Of a stretch of 64,000 bases of DNA, positions 55,314 to 64,000 are shown in pieces. The notes under the pieces were generated by a model. The model saw only the letters and a list, made by a program, of their open reading frames with translations, was not told the DNA's origin and ran no database searches. The stretch is from Limnobaculum xujianqingii (GTDB lineage: Bacteria; Pseudomonadota; Gammaproteobacteria; Enterobacterales; Enterobacteriaceae), in the NCBI RefSeq assembly GCF_013394855.1, contig NZ_JABMLK010000001.1:2809501-2873500 (forward strand), in the 5' to 3' direction. Both the position numbers and the translations under genes were made by a program. Within the stretch, counting starts at the first letter, position 1. Each line of letters opens with the position of its first letter.

Positions 55314-56378
55314 ATGACTATGAATATTCGCAGCTTTGCTGCCACTTCCGCTACGTCTCCCGTTGCTCTTCACGCCATTATTCGTCGTGACCCGCGAGAA
55401 GACGATGTAGCAATCAAGATTTTATACTGTGGCGTTTGCCACTCTGATATCCATCAGGCCCGCAATGAATGGCACAACACCATTTATCCGGTAGTTCCCG
55501 GCCATGAGATTATTGGTCAGGTAACCGCCGTCGGCAAAAACGTCACTCATTATAAACCGGGAGATTGGGTTGGCGTTGGCTGTATGGTGGATTCCTGCCA
55601 GCATTGCGCCTCCTGTCAGGATGGCCTTGAACAGTTCTGTGAAAACGTGGCTACTTTTACCTACAACGGCAAAGACCGCCATGACGGCACCATTACATAT
55701 GGCGGCTATTCTGAATCTATCGTGGTTTCCGAGAAGTTCGTGTTGCGCCTGCCGGAAAAACTCGACCCTAAATCCGCCGCACCTTTGCTGTGCGCTGGCA
55801 TTACTACTTACTCACCGTTACGCCACTGGAAGATTGGCAAAGGCCATAAAGTGGCAGTGGTCGGCTTAGGTGGTTTAGGCCATATGGCACTGAAATTTGC
55901 CAAAGCCTTAGGCGCTGACGTCACCCTGTTCACCCGTTCAATGAGCAAGGCCTCGGAAGCCATCCGACTGGGAGCCGACCATGTAGTACTGTCCTCCGAT
56001 GCCGATCAGATGAAAGCGGTAACAAACCACTTTGATTTCATTCTGGATACCGTTCCTCAACAGCACGACCTTAACCCTTACCTCGCCACCCTAAAACGCG
56101 ACGGCACCTGCGTACTGGTTGGCCTGCTGGAACCGGTCGAACCACCCATGAACAGCGGACTGCTGGTGATGGGCCGCAAAAGCCTGGCTGGCTCCCTGAT
56201 CGGCGGCATCGCTGAAACTCAGGAAATGCTCAACTTCTGCGCCCAACACAACATCACCAGCGACGTAGAAATGATCAACATTCAGGAAATCAACCAGGCC
56301 TACACCCGAATGCTAAAAAGCGACGTCAAATACCGGTTTGTCATTGATATGAAATCGATAGAGACAGAAAACCTGTAA
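55314..56378 (+). CDS. zinc-dependent NADP alcohol/aldehyde reductase (YahK/CAD type)
   Basis: 354-residue medium-chain dehydrogenase of the cinnamyl alcohol dehydrogenase group. Catalytic zinc motif YCGVCHSDIHQARNEW and PGHEIIG, structural-zinc cysteines in CMVDSCQHCASCQDGLEQFC, Rossmann GLGGLGHMALK. E. coli YahK is a broad aldehyde reductase of the same group. Start at ATG 55314 behind AAGGTG; the upstream ORF extension is unlikely. Its last 90 codons are rich in A and C third positions. Confidence 0.9.
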   Translation: MTMNIRSFAATSATSPVALHAIIRRDPREDDVAIKILYCGVCHSDIHQARNEWHNTIYPVVPGHEIIGQVTAVGKNVTHYKPGDWVGVGCMVDSCQHCASCQDGLEQFCENVATFTYNGKDRHDGTITYGGYSESIVVSEKFVLRLPEKLDPKSAAPLLCAGITTYSPLRHWKIGKGHKVAVVGLGGLGHMALKFAKALGADVTLFTRSMSKASEAIRLGADHVVLSSDADQMKAVTNHFDFILDTVPQQHDLNPYLATLKRDGTCVLVGLLEPVEPPMNSGLLVMGRKSLAGSLIGGIAETQEMLNFCAQHNITSDVEMINIQEINQAYTRMLKSDVKYRFVIDMKSIETENL

Positions 56379-56403
56379 CCCCAATCCTTACCCTTTAGGT
56401 CCT

Positions 56404-56673
56404 TATCCCTTGACCTTCAAAAGAGCACTGGAATTCAGCCGACAACTGAGAGAGGGTAGCACGCCAAACATGGATGTTTGGCGAGGCACTGCTTCGCCGG
56501 GAGCGAATCAGTGCCGGTGCGTAAGCCCGAACGAAGGCGGAGGGAAGTCGCCTAAGCGACCTGGATTCGGGTGCGAAGGCGCGGGGGGTGCAGGGGGGCA
56601 TTCGCCCAAATGCCCCCCTGCTCGGCCACACCCACCACAGTCAATCTGTACGCTGTACTATTCGTGGACGAAA
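56404..56673 (-). repeat. dispersed structured repeat, family B, copy 3
   Basis: Reverse orientation, between the dehydrogenase and afuA genes. On the - strand it starts TTTCGTCCAC and ends GAAGGTCAAGGG. First hairpin GGGGGCATT/AATGCCCCC differs from copies 1 and 2 by paired changes. The GTCGC/GCGAC, GGCACTG/CAGTGCC and GCCAAACAT/ATGTTTGGC stems equal copy 2. Confidence 0.82.
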
Positions 56674-56848
56674 CCCACTCAAAACCAAATATCCACATAT
56701 TAATCAACAAATTAAACAATAACCCCTAATTAACTCCATAAAAACCATTCCCTAACTCCCAAAAATCTCTTCCCCCCTCAAACACCTCATGCAAACCTTA
56801 ACAACTCAACAACAATAACTTTAATTCCATCACATTTAATTAACAATC
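56674..56848 (+). other. G-free tract in front of afuA
   Basis: 175 bases with a single G (56791), rich in C, A and T. Such C-over-G unstructured RNA fits a Rho utilisation site. It follows the repeat and lies 80-255 bases before the afuA start. It could end read-through from the dehydrogenase or form part of a long afuA leader. The rest of the 551-base gap is family B copy 3. Confidence 0.55.
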
Positions 56849-56929
56849 GCTCATCCTCACCTTGTCATACCCCCCTTTCCACCCATACTTAATTTTGTCT
56901 ATAACCTGATAAACAATGGGAATACTAGC

Positions 56930-58015
56930 ATGTCCAGGAAATCAAATTTATTCATCGTCAGTATGCTAACCCTGTCCGTTGGTTCCGCTCTGGCTGCCCC
57001 TGAAAACTACCCTGCCGACTACCAAAAAATTATCGATGCTGCCAATAAAGAGGGCAAAGTGGTGATCTATTCCACCACCGATACCGCCGCCGCTGCACCG
57101 ATTATTAAAGGGTTCGAAACGCTGTATCCAAATATCACCGTTGAATATAACGATATGAACAGTACTGAACTGTATAACCGTTATATCAGCGAACAGGCTT
57201 CATCCAGCGGCAGCGGCGATGTGGTCTGGAGCTCTGCAATGGACACCGGCCTGAAGCTGGCAACCGACTATGCATTAACCTATAAATCACCGGAAGCCGG
57301 TAAGATCCCAACCTGGGCGGTATGGAAAGATACCGCTTATGGCACCACCTATGAGCCGTTGGTATTTATCTATAACAAGCGCCTGATTAAAGAAGATGAA
57401 ATTCCTAAATCTCACGCCGCTCTGGGTGAACTAGTGAAAAGCCAGTCGGACAGATTTAAAAACAAAGTCACCACTTACGATATCGAGAAATCCGCTCTTG
57501 GCTTTATGCTCTCGGTTGAAGATATGAAAAACGATCCTAAATACTGGGATCATCTGAAAGACATCTCCAGCGCGGGAATGGTGGTTCAGTCATCAACCGG
57601 TACTATGCTTGAGCGCGTCTCTTCCGGAGAGAATCTGATCGGTTACAACATTCTGGAACCCTACGCTAAAACCCGTGCGGCTAAAGATCCATCCTTGGGC
57701 ATCGCTTATCCATCGGATTACACCCTGGTACTTTCCCGCGTGACCTTTATCAGCAAGCAGGCGAAAAACGTTAACGCCGCCAAGCTATGGCTGGATTATC
57801 TGCTGTCACAAAAAGGCCAGGATATTGTCGCCAATCAGGCCAACATCACCTCTATTCGTGACGATATCAACGGCGATAACGACGTAGCGGGCACCACTAA
57901 ATTACTGGGTAGTTCACTGAAACCTATTCCGGTTAATGAAACGCTGCTGGAATATCTGGAGCAGAATAAGCGTCTGGATTATCTGAAAAAATGGCGTTCT
58001 GTCACCGGTAAATAA
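56930..58015 (+). CDS. afuA: ABC transporter substrate-binding protein, AfuA-like
   Basis: 361 residues with a signal peptide ending ALA-AP (about residue 22). Group of Fe(III)/sugar-phosphate-type receptors: GKVVIYSTTDTAAAAPIIKG, VEYNDMNSTELYNRYISEQA, WKDTAYGTTYEPLVFIYNKR. Related AfuA receptors bind hexose phosphates rather than iron; there is no pair of adjacent tyrosines of the iron-binding kind that I can see. Substrate remains inferred. First gene of an ABC operon. Confidence 0.82.
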   Translation: MSRKSNLFIVSMLTLSVGSALAAPENYPADYQKIIDAANKEGKVVIYSTTDTAAAAPIIKGFETLYPNITVEYNDMNSTELYNRYISEQASSSGSGDVVWSSAMDTGLKLATDYALTYKSPEAGKIPTWAVWKDTAYGTTYEPLVFIYNKRLIKEDEIPKSHAALGELVKSQSDRFKNKVTTYDIEKSALGFMLSVEDMKNDPKYWDHLKDISSAGMVVQSSTGTMLERVSSGENLIGYNILEPYAKTRAAKDPSLGIAYPSDYTLVLSRVTFISKQAKNVNAAKLWLDYLLSQKGQDIVANQANITSIRDDINGDNDVAGTTKLLGSSLKPIPVNETLLEYLEQNKRLDYLKKWRSVTGK

Positions 58016-58087
58016 TAACAAACGACTCTAACGACAGGGGTCATGGTGCCCCTGTCGTTAACCTTCTCTTTTCTACAGGGTTTTATC

Positions 58088-59857
58088 ATGTACTCGTTGC
58101 GCAAAATAAAGCAGAGCTTGCCGCGCGGTGTAGTAGTGATGCTAACGGCACTGTTTATCTACGGACCCTTAGCGCTTATTGTCACCCAAAGCTTTCTGTC
58201 TGCTCCTTTTTTTGTTCCTGACAAAACCTTCAGCCTCGACGCCTACCGCTTCGTTTTTGACGATCCGGACGTTTATAAGGCGCTAAAAAGCGGCTTTATT
58301 CTGGCTATCGGGCTGGTGGTCATTGTTATTCCTCTGGGCGGTATTCTGGCTTTCCTGATTGTCAGAAGCGATCTGCCGGGCCGTCGTTGGATAGAACCAA
58401 TGATTCTGGTGCCGGTGTTTGTCTCTCCAATGGTATTGGGGTTTGGCTATGTGGTTGCCGCCGGTCCGGTTGGCTTCTTCTCCCTGTGGATGCAGGATCT
58501 GTTTGGATTTGTGCCGTGGAACATCTACTCTATGACCAGCATTATCATTATTGCTGGTCTGATGCATGTGCCACACGCCTATCTGTATATCTCATCTGCA
58601 TTACGCAATATGGGTTCTGATGTAGAAGAAGCGGCGCGCATCTCTGGAGCATCGCCGTTTCGCGTGATGGTTTCTGTGAGCCTGCCGATGGTCAGACCAG
58701 CGATTCTGTACGCCACCGTGTTGCTGTTCTTCCTCGGTCTGGAAGTGTTCGGCCTGATGTTAGTGCTGGGAGATCCTGAAGGTAACCTGGTGCTGGCAAC
58801 CTACTTATACAAACTGACCAACAAACTGGGTATCCCTTCTTACCATCTGATGGCGGTGGTCGCGGTAGTTCTGATCAGTATTACTATTCCGCTGATCATG
58901 CTACAACGCCGCTTAATGCGCACCGCGAATCGCTTTGTCACAGTAAAAGGCAAAGCGTCACAGGCGCACGTGCTGCCACTGGGCAAATGGCGCTGGGTAT
59001 CTGCGGCCGTGGTTATCCTGTGGTTGATTGTAACCATTTTTGTACCGCTCACCGGCATACTGCTGCGGGCATTTGTCTCTAACTGGGGTGTGGGCGTTTC
59101 GCTGTTTGATCAGCTATCGCTGGATACCTTCCGCACCGTGTTCTCACAGCCAAACCTGATTCGGGCCATTATCAACTCGGTGGCTATCGGCGTGTTCGGC
59201 GGAGCGCTGGCGGTAATCTGTTACACCTTTATTGGTCTGGCAATGCACCGTAAACCGGATCGCACTACCCGTTTTCTCGACTATAGCGTGCTGATCCCTC
59301 GGGCGGTGCCGGGAATACTGGCCGGTCTGGCTTTCTTATGGGTATTCCTGTTTACCCCTATGTGGATGGACAAGTCTCTGGCTGATGGCTATATGTCGGT
59401 TCTGCCCGGCGCCCAGTGGATGCGGGATAACGTCATTGTCTGGATGCGGGCAACCCGCAATACCATTTTCAGCGTCTGGTTAGCTTATACCGTGGTATGG
59501 CTGGCTTATGGTCTGCGGCTTATCTCCTCAGCGCTGTTACAGGTAGGTGCCGAGCTGGAAGAAGCCGCTCGCAGTACCGGCGCACAGCGTAGTCAGGTTA
59601 CCCGACAAATTACCGTACCGCTGGCCCGTTATGGCCTGATTGGTTCCTGGCTGCTGATGTTCCTGATCTTTGAGCGGGAATATTCAACGGGCGTGTATCT
59701 GCTATCGCCGGGTACGGAAACCATCGGTTCGATGCTGGTTTCCCTGTGGGCTACGGGTGCTGTCGATATCGTCGCTGCCCTGTCATTTATCAATATTGTT
59801 TTAGTCATGTTCGGCTTAGGCATCGCACTGCGTTTTGGAGTAAAACTCAATGACTGA
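58088..59857 (+). CDS. afuB: ABC transporter permease, duplicated (AfuB-like)
   Basis: 589 residues with two permease halves in one chain, each with an EAA loop: EEAARISGASPFRVMVSVSL in the first and EEAARSTGAQRSQVTRQITV in the second. About twelve membrane helices. Start set at MYSLRKIKQS (ATG 58088); an upstream GTG/ATG frame adds 15 unlikely residues. Overlaps afuC by eight bases. Confidence 0.85.
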   Translation: MYSLRKIKQSLPRGVVVMLTALFIYGPLALIVTQSFLSAPFFVPDKTFSLDAYRFVFDDPDVYKALKSGFILAIGLVVIVIPLGGILAFLIVRSDLPGRRWIEPMILVPVFVSPMVLGFGYVVAAGPVGFFSLWMQDLFGFVPWNIYSMTSIIIIAGLMHVPHAYLYISSALRNMGSDVEEAARISGASPFRVMVSVSLPMVRPAILYATVLLFFLGLEVFGLMLVLGDPEGNLVLATYLYKLTNKLGIPSYHLMAVVAVVLISITIPLIMLQRRLMRTANRFVTVKGKASQAHVLPLGKWRWVSAAVVILWLIVTIFVPLTGILLRAFVSNWGVGVSLFDQLSLDTFRTVFSQPNLIRAIINSVAIGVFGGALAVICYTFIGLAMHRKPDRTTRFLDYSVLIPRAVPGILAGLAFLWVFLFTPMWMDKSLADGYMSVLPGAQWMRDNVIVWMRATRNTIFSVWLAYTVVWLAYGLRLISSALLQVGAELEEAARSTGAQRSQVTRQITVPLARYGLIGSWLLMFLIFEREYSTGVYLLSPGTETIGSMLVSLWATGAVDIVAALSFINIVLVMFGLGIALRFGVKLND

Positions 59858-60923
59858 ACTCACTGTAGAGAGTCTGCATTTAAATTACGGCACTAACCCG
59901 GTATTAAAAGGGGTTTCGATGCAGCTAAAAAAAGGCGAGGTTGTCACCCTGCTCGGTCCATCGGGCAGTGGAAAGACCACGCTGTTACGTGCCGTCGCCG
60001 GGTTGGAAGCACCCTGTCAGGGTCGTATTATCATTGGGGATCGCGTGGTGTATGACGGCAACACCAACCAGGAGATCCCGGTGGAAGAGCGCAATCTGGG
60101 GCTGGTTTTCCAGTCTTATGCCCTGTGGCCCCATATGACCATTTTCGACAATATTGCCTATCCTCTTAAACTACGCAAAACCCCAACTGCCGAAATGAAG
60201 CAGCGGGTTCAGGCGGTACTGGATCAGTTAGGGCTGGGTCACTTAGGCCAGCGTTATCCTCACCAGCTATCGGGCGGACAGCAACAGCGAGTGGCGATTG
60301 GTCGGGGGCTAGTTTATAACCCGCCGGTGCTGCTGCTGGATGAACCGCTTTCCAATCTGGATGCCAAACTGCGTGAAGAAGCACGGGTGTTCCTGCGCAG
60401 TTTGATTGTTGATTTAGGGCTATCGGCACTGATGGTAACCCACGATCAGAACGAAGCTATGGCGATTTCCGATCGCATTCTGCTGCTGAATAATGGCGTG
60501 ATTGAGCAACAGGGCACCCCACAGGAGATGTACTCTACGCCAACCACCCTGTTCAGCGCTGAATTTATGGGCAGCAACAACCGGCTTTACGGCCACGTTG
60601 CCGAACTTGCGGGCGACTATGCCTGCATTCAGGGAAGCAGTTGGAAGCTGTGGGGAAAACCGGGTGGCGCACTGAAAGTCGGCCAAAACGTCACGGCGGT
60701 GATTCGCGTTGAGCAGGTGAAACTCAATGATGTCGCCGAACAAAACAGTCTGGAACTACCGCTGCTGACCGGTATGTATCTCGGTAGCCACTGGGAGTAT
60801 CTGTTCCGCGAGTCTAACGAAGACTCTCCGGTACTGCGGGCTTTCGGTACCACCAAGCCGGCCAGCGGAAGCCAGTGTCGACTGTCTATGCCTGCGGATC
60901 AGGTGTGGATATTTCCTGGTTAA
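59850..60923 (+). CDS. afuC: ABC transporter ATPase, AfuC-like
   Basis: 357 residues: Walker A GPSGSGKTT, Q-loop VFQSYALWPH, signature LSGGQQQRVAIGRGL, Walker B VLLLDEPLSNLD, H-loop VTHDQNEAM, and a C-terminal TOBE domain. Drives the importer encoded by the two preceding genes. A terminator hairpin follows 27 bases after the stop. Confidence 0.88.
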   Translation: MTELTVESLHLNYGTNPVLKGVSMQLKKGEVVTLLGPSGSGKTTLLRAVAGLEAPCQGRIIIGDRVVYDGNTNQEIPVEERNLGLVFQSYALWPHMTIFDNIAYPLKLRKTPTAEMKQRVQAVLDQLGLGHLGQRYPHQLSGGQQQRVAIGRGLVYNPPVLLLDEPLSNLDAKLREEARVFLRSLIVDLGLSALMVTHDQNEAMAISDRILLLNNGVIEQQGTPQEMYSTPTTLFSAEFMGSNNRLYGHVAELAGDYACIQGSSWKLWGKPGGALKVGQNVTAVIRVEQVKLNDVAEQNSLELPLLTGMYLGSHWEYLFRESNEDSPVLRAFGTTKPASGSQCRLSMPADQVWIFPG

Positions 60924-60950
60924 TTGTTTTTTGTGTTAACCAATAAGCAG

Positions 60951-60984
60951 TCTCAGCGCTTTTATGGCGTAAGGAGCGCTGAGA
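60951..60984 (+). terminator. terminator hairpin after afuC
   Basis: Perfect arms TCTCAGCGCT / AGCGCTGAGA with a 14-base loop, followed by TTGATG. Weak U-run. Confidence 0.6.
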
Positions 60985-60997
60985 TTGATGACAAATC

Positions 60998-61130
60998 AGA
61001 TAAATTGGCTTTAGTGAATATTCCGGCCGGGCACAACGATGTCGCTCAAATCATCGTTGTGCCCGGCCGGAAGACCATCTGTACTTAACTGTAGAGCGCT
61101 CCATTTCACCAATGAGGTGGGCCTCATCAA
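60998..61130 (+). repeat. dispersed structured repeat, family A, copy 4 (short)
   Basis: ATAAATTGGC then GAATATTCCGGCCGG, a long hairpin CCGGCCGGGCAC / GTGCCCGGCCGG with CAACGATG/CATCGTTG inside, then GGAAGACCATCTGTACTTAA. The second half present in copies 1-3 is mostly missing. Lies between afuC and the next gene. Confidence 0.7.
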
Positions 61131-61223
61131 GCGGGCGCATTGAGATAAAATTCCATACCCCTCCACCGTCATTCTGTCTTAATATGCATTCGATATGAGT
61201 TTAGCTAATCAATGGAATGAACT

Positions 61224-62081
61224 ATGGTCATAGCGATCTTCGCGGGTATCGTTTTTATTATTATCGCTCGCGCATTTATTAAATCGGTACGGGAAAATCT
61301 GAAGAAGCTGAATACCGATAAGCTGATGCAGCAACGAAATGAGTGCTCACCGGCAGAACTCAAACTGGTTGCCTGCGCACAGCCACTGCGCTGTTTAGAG
61401 TTTTTCTTTAATAACCAATTCACCCCCGAAAATCATATGCCGGGATATTATCTGGCAGAGCAAAAGGCCCAATTAACAGGGATTCTGGCGGATGACTTTG
61501 GCGTTACCGGCGCTAGCGATGTGAATGACTATCGGGCCGCCGTTCTGTGGGATCTGCTATTAACTTACCTCTCTCCCCAGCAGTTTATTGAGCTATTCCA
61601 CGTATCGCCCCTGTCGCTGATTGCGATTAAGCAGAACTGTTCAGCGACGGAATACCAGAACCTGCTGACTGAAATTAATATCCATACCATCAACGACGCT
61701 CTACAGGCCATTGCACAAATTCATCCTAAAAAAATGGCTCCACTGCTTACAGATAAACATTTGGCTGACCATATCCGGCATATTGAAATCCTGTATAAAG
61801 CTCATGTTTATACTCTGGCCTGTGAAGTGGGTTATCTGGGTAAGGCGCAACTGATGCAGATGACGGCGGATATCGGCGGGCAAAAAATTAACTGGAAACA
61901 GTACGATCGATCTTTTGCTTTCCTGAACCGCATGATGAAGACCGGTCTTTTTACCAACTATATGATTGAGCGGAAAAAGGAAAAGGTATGCTGGAATGAG
62001 TGCGGAGTCTGGACTTTACAGCAGCAACAGGGGTTTCAGCAGGAATCTGACGCTGGAGTAGCGTTTTCCCACCTTCAATAA
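61224..62081 (+). CDS. membrane-anchored protein of unknown function
   Basis: 285 residues. One N-terminal membrane helix (VIAIFAGIVFIIIARAFI) followed by a mostly helical cytosolic part. The stretch LACEVGYLGKAQLMQMTADI then INWKQYDRSFAFLNRMM recalls, weakly, DUF1266-like proteins. Ends in a Gln-rich tail. It stands alone between a family A repeat and convergent fdhE. I do not recognise its function. Confidence 0.65.
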   Translation: MVIAIFAGIVFIIIARAFIKSVRENLKKLNTDKLMQQRNECSPAELKLVACAQPLRCLEFFFNNQFTPENHMPGYYLAEQKAQLTGILADDFGVTGASDVNDYRAAVLWDLLLTYLSPQQFIELFHVSPLSLIAIKQNCSATEYQNLLTEINIHTINDALQAIAQIHPKKMAPLLTDKHLADHIRHIEILYKAHVYTLACEVGYLGKAQLMQMTADIGGQKINWKQYDRSFAFLNRMMKTGLFTNYMIERKKEKVCWNECGVWTLQQQQGFQQESDAGVAFSHLQ

Positions 62082-62091
62082 ATGATGAAAC

Positions 62092-62119
62092 CGTTATTCC
62101 GATAACAATCGGAATAACG
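62092..62119. terminator. bidirectional terminator
   Basis: Perfect arms CGTTATTCCGAT / ATCGGAATAACG with loop AACA between the convergent unknown gene and fdhE; ATTAAAA on one side and T-rich sequence on the other strand. Confidence 0.7.
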
Positions 62120-62141
62120 ATTAAAATACCGCGGAGTTAAA

Positions 62142-63059
62142 CTACTCTCCCGAAGGGAACAGGAATGGGTTTAGCGCGCTGCGGGCAAAACCTTCTTCCT
62201 CTACCTTGGCATCCAGCACCAGCGAGGCTAAATCGTCAGCTACTGGCTCAACATACTGATCTTTCTCCTGATATAAAATCTTCAGGTAGCTTCCGCAGTC
62301 GCCACAACTTTCGGCTCTGACCGGGGCAGTTTCACTGTCCAGCGACCAGTAATTCAGCTTACCGGTTTGTTCGCAGTTAGAGCACTTCACCCGCACCATA
62401 TGCCATTCGCTTTCGCACAGGCTGCAATGCAGGTAGCGTAAGCCTGCTTCAGTACCGATATGGACCATGCTGGCAACCGGTGCACTGTCGCAGATTGGGC
62501 AGTTATGACGGCCTTCACCATAGTCTGCACGCGCTTTGCCTGGTATTTGGGTCGCCATTTGCGCCCAGTAAACCGACAGAGCCGCCCACAGGAATGGTGC
62601 TTTATCACTACCCACTTTACCGATTTCGCCGGTTAGCAGGTCAGTGGCCAGATTTTCCAGCTCCTGAGTCCCCATCTTCTTCAGCGATTCCAGAACCGGT
62701 AATACGTGTTCTGGCGCTTCCGGCTCCAGCTCGGCAATAATGGCCGACAGCAGCTGTTGCCAGTGCTGAGTACGCGGAAAATACTTCACCGACAGAGGTG
62801 GATTTCCGGTGGCCGCCGAGATTTTCAGCGTTTCGGACAGGTCGATGCTTAACGGATGGTCATGCTGAGCATGGCTCTGGGCATCCACCACCGTCGCGAC
62901 AAACTTCAGGTAGTCGCCTAACGGATGGTTTTCAGCCAGCTGACGCAGGCGCTCAGCGCGACGGGAATAGAGACTCTTTAAATTGGCAAATAACAACGGC
63001 GGGATTGCTCCCGCCGTTTTTGCCACTTCGTCCGGGGAGACGATGCGGATACTACTCAT
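62142..63059 (-). CDS. fdhE: formate dehydrogenase maturation factor FdhE
   Basis: 305 residues (E. coli 309). Four CxxC pairs in the C-terminal rubredoxin-like part: CPIC, CSLC, CSNC and CGDC. Needed for activity of the respiratory formate dehydrogenases. Overlaps the fdoI stop by eight bases, the standard fdoGHI-fdhE operon end. Confidence 0.95.
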   Translation of the reverse strand: MSSIRIVSPDEVAKTAGAIPPLLFANLKSLYSRRAERLRQLAENHPLGDYLKFVATVVDAQSHAQHDHPLSIDLSETLKISAATGNPPLSVKYFPRTQHWQQLLSAIIAELEPEAPEHVLPVLESLKKMGTQELENLATDLLTGEIGKVGSDKAPFLWAALSVYWAQMATQIPGKARADYGEGRHNCPICDSAPVASMVHIGTEAGLRYLHCSLCESEWHMVRVKCSNCEQTGKLNYWSLDSETAPVRAESCGDCGSYLKILYQEKDQYVEPVADDLASLVLDAKVEEEGFARSALNPFLFPSGE

Positions 63060-63693
63060 TCTTTTTTTCTTCCTCGGCTACAACTTCACGATACCAACGA
63101 GGATGATGCTTGGCGGCCCACTTGCGGCTGACCTTGCCTTCTATCATCCCGGTAATAGAACCTTTCACCCAGAATGCCATATAAATATGGATAAGGATAG
63201 CGTGAATCAGCACGATAGCCGCTACGGCATGGATCATTAAACCTAAGCGGATAGCCCATATTGGGAAGAACTCAGCAAAGTAAGGACGCCAGATAATCAC
63301 GCCGCTCACCAGCAAAACAAGGATTAACCCCATAATGCTCCAGAACATCGCCTTCTGACCCGGGTTATATTTACCCACGTCAGCCACTTCATGCTCTTTG
63401 CCTTTCAGTACATCAACAATATGGACGAACCAACTGATATCCTCTTTCTTCGGGATGTTGTGTTTCACAAAGCGGAAAAACATCAGTACCAGCACACAGA
63501 AAATCAGTACGCCAAAGAAGGGGTGCAAAATACGCCCCATCTGTGGTGTACCAAAAGTCTGAGTTAACCAGCTCAGGGTCGGGAAGAACATCGCGATGCC
63601 CGACAGCGCCACCAGAAAGAAACAGATGACCACTGTCCAGTGACACGCTCGATCGATAAACGAGACTCGTTTAATCATCTTACTTTTCTTCAT
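63052..63693 (-). CDS. fdoI: formate dehydrogenase O, cytochrome b556 subunit
   Basis: 213-residue four-helix b-type cytochrome that passes electrons from formate to quinone. Haem-ligand histidines lie in [20 protein letters not shown] and [20 protein letters not shown]. Start at ATG 63693 behind GAGGAGG, overlapping the fdoH end by 14 bases; the longer reading from 63720 is unlikely. Linkage to fdhE supports fdo rather than fdn. Confidence 0.93.
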   Translation of the reverse strand: MKKSKMIKRVSFIDRACHWTVVICFFLVALSGIAMFFPTLSWLTQTFGTPQMGRILHPFFGVLIFCVLVLMFFRFVKHNIPKKEDISWFVHIVDVLKGKEHEVADVGKYNPGQKAMFWSIMGLILVLLVSGVIIWRPYFAEFFPIWAIRLGLMIHAVAAIVLIHAILIHIYMAFWVKGSITGMIEGKVSRKWAAKHHPRWYREVVAEEEKKNE

Positions 63694-64000
63694 GATGATC
63701 CTCCTCGTCATCGTCTTCATCTACTTTGTTCGGCCCAACGCCGATGTAGTGATAAATCAGGCCTGCGAAGCTGGCAACAAACGCGGCTGCTGACAGCGGT
63801 TTCAGAACGCCTTTCCAGAAGCCAACCACCGGACTGATCGTTGGATCGTTCGGTAAGCCGTGATACAGCTCAGGACGGTCAGCGTGGTGCAGCACATACA
63901 TCACATGCGTACCGCCAACCCCTGCCGGGTTGTACAGGCCAGCGTTCTCATAGCCGCGAGTGTGCAGCTCAGCAACGCGTTCTTCTGCCAGTTGAATCAT
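63680..64000 (-). CDS. fdoH: formate dehydrogenase O, iron-sulfur subunit (C-terminal part only)
   Basis: Last 106 residues of the beta subunit: the end of the ferredoxin-like domain ([21 protein letters not shown]) and the single C-terminal membrane helix ([19 protein letters not shown]) that anchors it to FdoI. The acidic His-rich tail ([13 protein letters not shown]) is notable. The N-terminus and the selenocysteine subunit FdoG lie beyond the right edge. Confidence 0.9.
   Translation of the reverse strand: MIQLAEERVAELHTRGYENAGLYNPAGVGGTHVMYVLHHADRPELYHGLPNDPTISPVVGFWKGVLKPLSAAAFVASFAGLIYHYIGVGPNKVDEDDDEEDHHEEK

Overview
The window comes from an enteric gammaproteobacterium (Enterobacterales). 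The gene content and order pepA-holC-valS / lptF-lptG, xylRHGF / xylAB, selAB, selC and fdoHI-fdhE match E. coli-type chromosomes. A Budviciaceae-like genome (Limnobaculum, Pragia, Budvicia) is my guess, not a proven placement.

Layout. 1-5260: left-truncated early region of a Mu-like transposable prophage (transposase A, ATPase B, DUF3164, MazG-like, GemA, Mor, gp27-like) with no structural genes; a decayed type II secretion gspC-like fragment follows. 6065-13713: core valS, holC, pepA, lptF, lptG. 13870-15863: small Cys/His-rich periplasmic protein and a CueO-type multicopper oxidase. 15943-30735: the most interesting block, a carbon-utilisation island. It combines three convincing orthologues of the E. 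coli sulfoquinovose genes (yihU, yihV, csqR) with genes absent from the E. coli set: a class II aldolase, a zinc dehydrogenase and two MFS transporters. An aldose 1-epimerase is also present. A TRAP transporter, an SDR, a LacI regulator and a HIT protein follow. 31064-35863: a remnant island between tRNA-Leu(CAA) and selC, holding a frameshifted P4-type integrase interrupted by an IS605-type element (TnpA + intact TnpB) and an AT-rich AAA ATPase. 35996-44825: the xylose regulon. 45010-51521: psiF, a zinc-independent L36 gene under a perfect Zur box, a haloacetate dehalogenase-like hydrolase with a second leuCD pair, a LysR regulator, and ygjV. 51819-56378: selB, selA and an alcohol dehydrogenase. 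56930-60923: an AfuABC-like ABC importer. 61224-64000: an unknown membrane-anchored protein, then fdhE, fdoI and fdoH (partial).

How parts fit together. yihV, the class II aldolase and yihU make a plausible chain: 6-deoxy-6-sulfofructose to its 1-phosphate, to DHAP plus sulfolactaldehyde, to dihydroxypropanesulfonate. The isomerase, glycosidase and class I aldolase of the E. coli pathway are not in the window. selA, selB and selC serve the selenoprotein formate dehydrogenase whose HI subunits and maturation factor FdhE lie at the right edge.

Two families of dispersed intergenic repeats were found by eye: family A (four copies) and family B (three copies, about 270 bp). Both keep several hairpins whose paired bases differ between copies in a compensatory way. 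Two family B copies are inverted around the LysR-ygjV-selBA-adh block and sit in stretches of strong strand-composition skew. All functional calls come from reading motifs and recalling family sequences; no database search was run.
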